From contig PAHQ01000093.1 of the NCBI GenBank assembly GCA_002705125.1, forward strand, positions 9,510-14,754: 5,245 nt of DNA. The letters run 5' to 3'. Positions within the stretch are counted from its first letter, which is position 1. Each line of letters starts with the position of its first letter. A model generated the notes under the pieces. That model had not been told where the DNA came from. It saw only the letters and a program-made list of their open reading frames with translations, and did not search any database. The translations under genes and the position numbers were made by a program. Source of the stretch: Verrucomicrobiales bacterium (GTDB taxonomy: Bacteria; Verrucomicrobiota; Verrucomicrobiia; Verrucomicrobiales; DEV007). This document shows positions 1-5,245 of the stretch, piece by piece.

Positions 1-612
1 CCCGAACTTGCGATGTTAGAACCTGGTGCGCCTAAGCTTGAGGAACTTGAAGGAGATCCAGGAGCACAAGCCGCGGATCCGAGTGAAGATACTTTTGAGC
101 CCTCTGGAGGGGTGGCGAATCTTGAAACAGTGCAGGCTGCGAGTGGAGCAGCCTCAGAGAGTGCGGTAGAAAGTGAAAGTGAGAGTGAATCAGTGGAGTC
201 TGGAAGTTTGGTGGCAGAAGCGACAGCGGCTGAGAGTGAGTTAAGTGAATCTGGGAGTGAGTCTAGTGAGATAGCACCGACAACGGACCTTGCGACTGGG
301 GCTTTGCCCGAACTTGCGATGTTAGAACCCGGTGCGCCTAAGCTTGAGGAACTTGAAGGGGATCCAGGAGCACAAGCCGCGGATCCGAGTGAAGATACTT
401 TTGAGCCTTCTGGAGGGGTGGCGAATCTTGAAACAGTGCAGGCTGCGAGTGGAGCGGCCTCAGAGAGTGCGGTAGAAAGTGAAAGTGAGAGTGAATCAGT
501 GGAGTCTGGAAGTTTGGTGGCAGAAGCGACAGCGGCTGAGAGCGAGTTAAGTGAATCTGGGAGTGAGTCTAGTGAGCTGGAACCCACGACAGACCTTGCG
601 ACTGGGGCCTTA
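1..612 (+). repeat. Two tandem 306-bp coding repeats (102 codons each)
   Basis: Unit 1 is 1-306 and unit 2 is 307-612, in the same reading frame with no indels. By eye I count 13 mismatches in 306 positions (about 96% identity). Five fall in the first 270 bases (unit-1 positions 24, 54, 102, 150, 237), all at third codon positions and all silent. The other eight are in the last 36 bases and cause only two residue changes, Ile91 to Leu and Ala92 to Glu. Each unit encodes about 24 Asp/Glu, one Lys, no Arg, no Cys and one aromatic residue, with an alternating Glu-Ser run near the middle. This implies a disordered, strongly negative segment. The window opens at a unit boundary, so more copies may lie upstream. 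The region is visibly richer in G+C than the rest of the gene, largely because of its Ala/Gly/Glu content. Confidence 0.95.
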
Positions 613-1752
613 CCGGTATACGCAATCAATGCACCTCTATTACCTGATACTTTAGAAGACGATAAAAGAAGTTTGCAAAAAGGTGGCCTTACTGAGCTTA
701 TAAAAAAACACAGAGGAAAGCCTTCCCTTGAAGTTATTAAACAGCTTGGAGGATCGGACGCCACTGAAAAGGCTATCATCGCTGCGATAGAGTGGCTTTC
801 AAAAGTACAGGAAGAAGATGGTCGATGGGATACACGAAAGTATCAGGCAGAAACGGATTACGATGTTGGTGGTACTGCCCTAGCTCTACTCTGTTATTAT
901 GGATGGGGGGCGAGGCATGACCAACTAGGTAAGTATCAGAATAACGTCAAGAACGCCCTTTCTTGGTTATTAAAACAGCAGCGCGAAGATGGTAGTTTAG
1001 CAAGAAGAGGAATGATGTATTCCCACGCCATTGCCACAATCGCATTATGTGAAGCATATGGAATTACGAAGGACCAGCAAATAAAGTCCGCAGCAGTGGC
1101 CGCAATTAATTATACTATAAACTCTCAACATCAACAGCGTGGAGGTTGGCGATATAGTCCAGGTCAAGACTCTGACACTTCGGTCACTGGTTGGCAATTT
1201 ATGGCACTTCATAGTGCTAGAATGGCTGGAATAGAAATCCCAGAGAGACCCTTTGAATTGGCAAGAAGATGGTTAGATTTTGCTGGAGGCGGTGAGAAGG
1301 GAGGCCTTTATGGTTATCAGAGTCCTAAAGATATTTCTCGAGCTATGGTAGCAACAGGAATGTTCTGTCGACAACTTGATCTTGTTCCACCCTCAAATGA
1401 AAAAATGGTTGAAAGTGCTAACCTTATGAAGCGCTATCCCATCAGAAACAATAATCCTGATCTTTATTATGTTTACTACGGCACTTTGGCTCTTTACCAA
1501 CATCAGGGTTCTATCTGGGAGGAATGGAATAATAATTTGAAAGAAATTTTACCTGAAATTCAGATCAAGACCGGTGAACTTGCAGGGAGCTGGGACTTGA
1601 GTAGGAGCAATACTAAAGGAGGTGGAAGAATCGCCAGTACGACCCTTTCAATTCTTAGTCTTGAGGTGTATTATCGAATACTTCCGATGTATGGTTTTCG
1701 TGGGACGGATGCGCCAGAACCTAAAACTAAAGAGTCCAATTTAAGGCAGTAG
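1..1752 (+). CDS. Toroid-domain protein with tandem acidic Ser/Glu repeats (5' partial)
   Basis: The frame is open from base 1, so at least 583 codons are present and the true start lies upstream. The ATG at 13 sits inside a repeat unit, and its equivalent in the next unit (319) is plainly internal, so it is not a credible start. Numbering codons from base 1, residues 1-204 are two 102-residue acidic Ser/Glu/Ala units, about 205-248 form a charged linker, and about 249-564 form an alpha/alpha-toroid of the prenyltransferase/squalene-oxidase-repeat type. Repeat signatures include Q270-EEDGR-W276, WLLKQQREDG (322-331), GGW (381-383) followed by DTSVTGWQ (392-399), GGLYGYQ (434-440), GSWD (529-532) and the closing LEVYYRILPMY (554-564). 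The nearest thing to a class II cyclase DxDD motif is DSDT at 390-393, which lacks the last Asp, so cyclase activity is not supported. Related uncharacterised proteins are common in planctomycetes and relatives. Export cannot be judged without the N-terminus. The sulfatase gene follows 2 nt later. The family call is firm; the function is unknown. Confidence 0.88.
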   Translation, partial: PELAMLEPGAPKLEELEGDPGAQAADPSEDTFEPSGGVANLETVQAASGAASESAVESESESESVESGSLVAEATAAESELSESGSESSEIAPTTDLATGALPELAMLEPGAPKLEELEGDPGAQAADPSEDTFEPSGGVANLETVQAASGAASESAVESESESESVESGSLVAEATAAESELSESGSESSELEPTTDLATGALPVYAINAPLLPDTLEDDKRSLQKGGLTELIKKHRGKPSLEVIKQLGGSDATEKAIIAAIEWLSKVQEEDGRWDTRKYQAETDYDVGGTALALLCYYGWGARHDQLGKYQNNVKNALSWLLKQQREDGSLARRGMMYSHAIATIALCEAYGITKDQQIKSAAVAAINYTINSQHQQRGGWRYSPGQDSDTSVTGWQFMALHSARMAGIEIPERPFELARRWLDFAGGGEKGGLYGYQSPKDISRAMVATGMFCRQLDLVPPSNEKMVESANLMKRYPIRNNNPDLYYVYYGTLALYQHQGSIWEEWNNNLKEILPEIQIKTGELAGSWDLSRSNTKGGGRIASTTLSILSLEVYYRILPMYGFRGTDAPEPKTKESNLRQ

Positions 1753-1757
1753 TAATG
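1743..1757 (+). promoter_or_regulatory. Coupled stop/start junction with weak ribosome binding site
   Basis: The toroid frame ends in three consecutive in-frame stops, TAG (1750), TAA (1753) and TGA (1756). The sulfatase ATG (1755-1757) is nested across the last two, in a different frame. AAGG at 1743-1746 lies 8 nt before the ATG and is a plausible but weak Shine-Dalgarno sequence. The 2-nt gap leaves no room for a separate promoter outside the upstream gene, so translation of the sulfatase probably depends on ribosomes finishing the toroid gene. Confidence 0.55.
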
Positions 1758-3152
1758 AAGTTTATTATAATTTTCTTCTTTAATGTTATTTTTTCTTTTG
1801 GAGCTTTATTGGCTAAAGAGAAAAAAATTACAAATGTTCTATTTCTAATTTCAGATGACCTTAAGGCAAGTGTTTTAGGTTGTTATGGTGATAAGATATG
1901 TCAGACGAATAACATTGATCGACTCGCTAAAAGAGGGGTAGTTTTTGACAGAGCCTATTGTCAGGGAACGTGGTGCAGTCCGTCACGAACATCCTTTATG
2001 CATAGCCGATATAAGGGTAGCGCTGACCTAAACCTTGGAAAATTATTTAGGGAGAATTCGTATTACTCTGCAAGGGCAGGAAAAATTTATCATATGCGAG
2101 TGCCTGGTGATATTATTGACGGCACAGACGGGTTAGACGTGCCTTCGTCATGGACTGAAAAATTTAATTCGAAAGGTCTTGAAGCTCATACTCCTGGTGA
2201 CTATGCGTGTTTGAATCTCAACATTTTTACTAAAGACCTGAAAGGTCGTCAGTCCACTCGTATGCCTCATAGGATGTTTGTGACTGTTAGTTATGATGGT
2301 GATGGGTCTGACCAGCCAGACCACAAAACAGCCTCTAAGGTTATTGAGCTTATGCGGGAGCATAGAAATGAACCGTTTTTTTTAGCTGCTGGTTTTGTGC
2401 GACCACACTATCCGATGGTTCAGCCCAAACAATACTTTGACCAGTATCCTTTCGACAAGATAGAGCTGCCTGATCAGCTTCCTGATGATCTTGATGATAT
2501 CCCCAAACTAGGCCTTGCCAAAAGTCGATCAGCAACAAATAAAATTGGGAATTTTCCTGATAATCAAAAACGCATGTGGTCAGCATACTATGCTTCAACT
2601 CAATTCATGGATGACCAGGTTGGACGAATACTAGATGAGCTTAAAAGTTTAGGGTTAGAAGAAAATACTGTTATCGTTTTCACGAGTGATCATGGTTATC
2701 ATCTCGGCGAACATACTTTTTGGCAGAAGAGCAATCTTCATGAAGAAGTGACCAAAGTTCCTCTCATTATTTCAGTTCCAGGAATGAAGGCTGGTCGCTC
2801 GGAGTCCATTGTTGAGTTGGTCGATTTAATGCCTACATTGGCGGAGCTTTGTGATATTAAAATTCCTAAAGGATTGCATGGCGAAAGTTTAGTGCCAGTA
2901 CTTAAGAATCCTTCCGCCAGCGTTAAGGATGGTGCACTTTCATTTAATAATTTAGGAACTTCCTACAGAACCAAGAATTGGTCTTATGTTCGATATAAAG
3001 ATGGTAAAGAGGAGATGTATGATATGGCAAAAGACCCTCAACAATTTCGTAATTTGGCCGTAGTAAATACCTCATCTAATGTTGATCAACTAAAGAGAAT
3101 GCGTAGTCTTTTTGATCAAAGGCTTAAAAAATTTGATCTCAATAGGCGATAA
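1755..3152 (+). CDS. Exported iduronate-2-sulfatase-like sulfatase
   Basis: This is a complete 465-residue type I (formylglycine-dependent) sulfatase that hydrolyses sulfate esters, probably on a polysaccharide. Residues 1-20 form a signal peptide: Lys2, a hydrophobic core, and likely cleavage after ALLA. The active-site signature CSPSR (74-78) supplies Cys74, to be converted to formylglycine, and Arg78. Family residues that can be placed by comparison with human iduronate-2-sulfatase are D34 and D35 (calcium), K110 and H113 in GKIYH, H218 in RPHYP, D312 and H313 in SDHG, and K325 in WQKSN. All expected catalytic and metal residues are therefore present. The stretch from Cys74 to Lys110 (36 residues) is about 15 shorter than in the human enzyme, so the substrate pocket may differ. 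The start is chosen because the signal peptide begins right there and it lies 2 nt after the preceding stop. No maturing enzyme is visible in the window. The exact substrate cannot be inferred. Confidence 0.93.
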   Translation: MKFIIIFFFNVIFSFGALLAKEKKITNVLFLISDDLKASVLGCYGDKICQTNNIDRLAKRGVVFDRAYCQGTWCSPSRTSFMHSRYKGSADLNLGKLFRENSYYSARAGKIYHMRVPGDIIDGTDGLDVPSSWTEKFNSKGLEAHTPGDYACLNLNIFTKDLKGRQSTRMPHRMFVTVSYDGDGSDQPDHKTASKVIELMREHRNEPFFLAAGFVRPHYPMVQPKQYFDQYPFDKIELPDQLPDDLDDIPKLGLAKSRSATNKIGNFPDNQKRMWSAYYASTQFMDDQVGRILDELKSLGLEENTVIVFTSDHGYHLGEHTFWQKSNLHEEVTKVPLIISVPGMKAGRSESIVELVDLMPTLAELCDIKIPKGLHGESLVPVLKNPSASVKDGALSFNNLGTSYRTKNWSYVRYKDGKEEMYDMAKDPQQFRNLAVVNTSSNVDQLKRMRSLFDQRLKKFDLNRR

Positions 3153-3231
3153 AACGCCAAAATGGCTTAATATTTGAAATATAAAAAATCCTAATTTAGC
3201 CACTCGACGCTATTTCAGGAAGGCTTTAAAA

Positions 3232-3243
3232 TAGTAATTACTA
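3232..3243. promoter_or_regulatory. 12-bp perfect palindrome in the gap before the PSD1 gene
   Basis: TAGTAATTACTA is its own reverse complement and ends 25 bp before the ATG at 3269, inside an A+T-rich 116-bp gap. It could be an operator for a dimeric regulator acting on the third gene. However, palindromes arise readily by chance in A+T-rich DNA, no second copy was noticed elsewhere in the window, and no clear -35/-10 pair surrounds it. The rest of the gap (3153-3268) shows only a 4-bp GCCA/TGGC stem at about 3156-3166 with no following T run, so I call no terminator. Confidence 0.25.
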
Positions 3244-3268
3244 ATTTATTTATTATCCGCTATATAAA

Positions 3269-5245
3269 ATGAATTTTAAGATCCATTTGAATCACAAAGT
3301 TGCCATTGCTCTACTTTTAGTTGGGAGCAATTCTCTAGAGTCTGCAGAAAGTAATAAAGTTGACTTCGCAAAGCAGATATTACCTATCCTTTCAAATAAG
3401 TGTTTCGCCTGTCATGGTCCGGATTCAAAAAAGCCTTCCGAACTGAGGCTTGATTCCTATCAGGCTGCCACAGCTGATCGGGATGGTACTAAAGCCATTG
3501 ATCCAAAGGATTTATCGGAGAGTGAGATCTTATTTAGGATTCATGACGAGGAGGATCCAATGCCCCCTCTAGATGCTGAAAAGCAACTAACGGATTCTGA
3601 AAAGAGCCTCCTCAGTTCATGGATAAGTTCAGGTGGTCAATACGCTAAGCACTGGGCGTTTGTTTTACCAATTAAGGAGAAAGGTAAGACTAATATTGAT
3701 CAGTTTGTTGGTGAAAAATTAAAAGAGCAAGAAGTCGATTTTTCTTCTGAAGCGCCGCGTTCAGTTCTTGCGCGTCGTGCCGCTCTAGTTCTGACAGGCC
3801 TGCCTCCAGAACCTCAACAATTATCTGAATTTCTTGCCGACAAGAAACCCGGTGCCTATGAACGTTACGTTGATTCGCTTCTTTCTAGTTCACGTTATGG
3901 GGAGCACCAAGCAAGGTATTGGTTGGATGCAGTCAGGTATGGAGATACTCACGGTCTTCACCTTGATAATAAAAGAGGAATTTTTCCTTACCGTGATTGG
4001 GTCATCAAAGCATTTAACAACAATTTACCTTTTGATAAATTTATCACATGGCAACTTGCAGGAGATCTTTTGCCAGAACCTACCCTTGAGCAGCGAGTTG
4101 CAACGGGCTTTGTTCGTATGAATCCTACTACCGCAGAAGGTGGTGCTATTCCTAAAGAGTTTCAGGCCAAAAATAGTTTTGATAGGACCGAAAACTTCGG
4201 CACGGTAATGCTTGGTTCTACAATGACATGTGCTCGATGTCATACTCACAAATATGACCCCGTAGAGCATGTAGAGTATTATCAGTTATTGGCATTTTTC
4301 AATAGCACTTCAGAAGGATCCATGGATGGAAACCGATACGAGTACGCGCCAGTTCTAAAAGCTCCATCAAATGGTACGGATTGGGCGAAGTGGGCTTCTT
4401 TAGAAAAAGAAAGAGATAATGTTATTCAAAATTCTATCAAATTGGTCTCAGCAAAATCTCTTCCAGGTATTAATGATTTGGAAGAGTGGTCTAAAATTGA
4501 TAAGTCCACTCAAATTAAACAAATTGCTGATCCTAACGGCCCATGGAAATCGCATAACTTGCATGCTAGGACGATTGAACTTAACAAGAGCATTGAAGAC
4601 CTACAGAAAACATTTACCACGACTCTAGTGGCTCAGGAATTACCAAAACCCCGAGAGACTAGAATCCTTGAAAGGGGAGAGTATAATATGCCAATTGGGG
4701 ATCCATTAGAACCAGATGTTCCTGCCGTTATGGGTAGTTTTCCAGAGGGAGCTCCAAAAAATCGCCTAGGCCTAGCTCAGTGGTTAACTTCAAGAGATCA
4801 ACCTTTGGTTTCTAGGGTTCTTATTAATAGGGTGTGGCAAAGAACTTTCGGATATGGATTGGTAAGAACGCCTGAGGATTTTGGTTTACAAGGCGAACAA
4901 CCAACACACCCTGAACTTCTTGATTGGCTGGCTTTAGAATTTCAGGACAGCGGGTGGGACCTTAAGCATATGTTGAAATTGATGGTGCATAGTCGAACCT
5001 TTAAGCAAGATTCCAAAATTCGTAAGGAACTCCAAGATCCTGATAACCGCTTGCTAGCGCGCGGGCAGACCTACAGACTGGATGCTGAAGTGATCAGAGA
5101 TATTGGTCTTTGGGCAGGTAACATTTTAAATGACAGAATGGGAGGGGAGGGAGTTAAGCCATACCAGCCCGATGGATTGTGGTCAGCACTAATGCACCCA
5201 GCAAGTAATACTAAGAAGTATGTTCGTGATAAGAATGACAAGATT
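3269..5245 (+). CDS. PSCyt1-PSCyt2 (DUF1549)-PSD1 (DUF1553) exported cytochrome-like protein (3' partial)
   Basis: The first 659 codons are present and the frame runs off the window without a stop. The ATG at 3269 is the first start codon after the in-frame stop at 3242, and it opens a signal peptide (residues 1 to about 26, cleavage probably after ESA). No Shine-Dalgarno sequence lies in the usual position. Residues about 34-125 form a PSCyt1 cytochrome-c-like domain with CFACH (45-49) as a heme-attachment motif and a downstream MPP (98-100) whose Met98 could be the second heme ligand. Residues about 143-345 match PSCyt2/DUF1549 and include a second CxxCH, CARCH (321-325), followed by HKYDP. 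After a linker of roughly 120-150 residues, PSD1/DUF1553 starts near 495, with NRVWQRTFGYGLVRTPEDFG (520-539), HPELLDWL and RLDAEVIRD (603-611). Proteins of this kind are abundant in Planctomycetes, Verrucomicrobia and Lentisphaerae, often beside sulfatases. They are presumed periplasmic or surface redox proteins, but no reaction is established. It may share a transcript with the upstream genes or have its own promoter in the 116-bp gap. Confidence 0.92.
   Translation, partial: MNFKIHLNHKVAIALLLVGSNSLESAESNKVDFAKQILPILSNKCFACHGPDSKKPSELRLDSYQAATADRDGTKAIDPKDLSESEILFRIHDEEDPMPPLDAEKQLTDSEKSLLSSWISSGGQYAKHWAFVLPIKEKGKTNIDQFVGEKLKEQEVDFSSEAPRSVLARRAALVLTGLPPEPQQLSEFLADKKPGAYERYVDSLLSSSRYGEHQARYWLDAVRYGDTHGLHLDNKRGIFPYRDWVIKAFNNNLPFDKFITWQLAGDLLPEPTLEQRVATGFVRMNPTTAEGGAIPKEFQAKNSFDRTENFGTVMLGSTMTCARCHTHKYDPVEHVEYYQLLAFFNSTSEGSMDGNRYEYAPVLKAPSNGTDWAKWASLEKERDNVIQNSIKLVSAKSLPGINDLEEWSKIDKSTQIKQIADPNGPWKSHNLHARTIELNKSIEDLQKTFTTTLVAQELPKPRETRILERGEYNMPIGDPLEPDVPAVMGSFPEGAPKNRLGLAQWLTSRDQPLVSRVLINRVWQRTFGYGLVRTPEDFGLQGEQPTHPELLDWLALEFQDSGWDLKHMLKLMVHSRTFKQDSKIRKELQDPDNRLLARGQTYRLDAEVIRDIGLWAGNILNDRMGGEGVKPYQPDGLWSALMHPASNTKKYVRDKNDKI

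Noticed and set aside
13..15. ATG as start codon of the toroid gene
   Set aside because: It is internal to a repeat unit whose second copy has the same ATG mid-protein at 319, the frame is open to base 1, and no ribosome binding site can be assessed upstream.
1..612. Tandem repeats as a mobile element or CRISPR-like array
   Set aside because: The units are adjacent with no spacers, keep one reading frame, and lack terminal inverted repeats or a transposase; they are intragenic coding repeats.
1168..1179. DSDT as a class II terpene cyclase DxDD catalytic motif
   Set aside because: The last Asp is replaced by Thr, and the surrounding DTSVTGWQ reads as a conserved feature of the non-cyclase bacterial toroid family.
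2148..2598. Two minus-strand reading frames of 71 and 82 codons (2148-2363 and 2350-2598)
   Set aside because: They lie wholly inside the well-supported sulfatase gene, and their translations show no recognisable domain.
3156..3166. GCCA-AAA-TGGC hairpin as a terminator after the sulfatase gene
   Set aside because: The stem is only 4 bp and is not followed by a run of T, so it is too weak to call.
3217..3223. AGGAAGG as the ribosome binding site of the PSD1-type gene
   Set aside because: It is 45 bases before the ATG at 3269, far outside the normal spacing, and no ATG lies suitably downstream of it; an in-frame stop at 3242 rules out an earlier start for this gene.
3834..4628. Short reading frames at 3834-4121 (+), 4025-4270 (-) and 4419-4628 (+)
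   Set aside because: All overlap the continuous PSCyt2/PSD1 frame, which has clear family motifs on both sides; they are out-of-frame shadows.

Overview
The window carries three genes, all on the + strand, and looks like chromosome from a member of the Planctomycetes-Verrucomicrobia-Lentisphaerae (PVC) superphylum. The case rests on family content. An alpha/alpha-toroid (prenyltransferase/squalene-oxidase-repeat) protein of a type common in these bacteria sits beside an exported iduronate-2-sulfatase-like enzyme and a PSCyt1-PSCyt2-PSD1 (DUF1549/DUF1553) protein, and the last two families are strongly expanded in PVC genomes. Outside the first 600 bases the DNA is fairly A+T-rich, which by inference fits Lentisphaerae, Verrucomicrobia or a low-GC planctomycete better than a high-GC one. 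Genus cannot be decided from the sequence.

Layout: 1-1752 is the 3' part of the toroid gene, whose start lies before the window. Its first 612 bases are two nearly identical 306-bp (102-codon) tandem units encoding an acidic Ser/Glu/Ala-rich, probably disordered segment. The toroid domain follows at about 745-1700. The sulfatase gene (1755-3152) begins 2 nt after the toroid stop codon, so the two are almost certainly co-transcribed and probably translationally coupled. A 116-bp A+T-rich gap (3153-3268) contains a 12-bp perfect palindrome but no convincing terminator. From 3269 to the window end runs the 5' part (659 codons) of a two-CxxCH-motif PSCyt1/PSCyt2/PSD1 protein, which has no stop codon inside the window.

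Working together (inference): the sulfatase and the PSCyt/PSD1 protein both have export signals, so both probably act in the periplasm or at the cell surface. The sulfatase most likely removes sulfate esters from polysaccharides. The roles of the toroid and PSD1 families are not established. The set resembles a PVC accessory cluster for sulfated glycans, but no glycoside hydrolase, transporter, regulator or sulfatase-maturing enzyme is visible here. The strongest unusual feature is the tandem acidic module in front of the toroid: its two copies differ almost only at silent positions in the first 270 bases, and a decayed third copy may follow.
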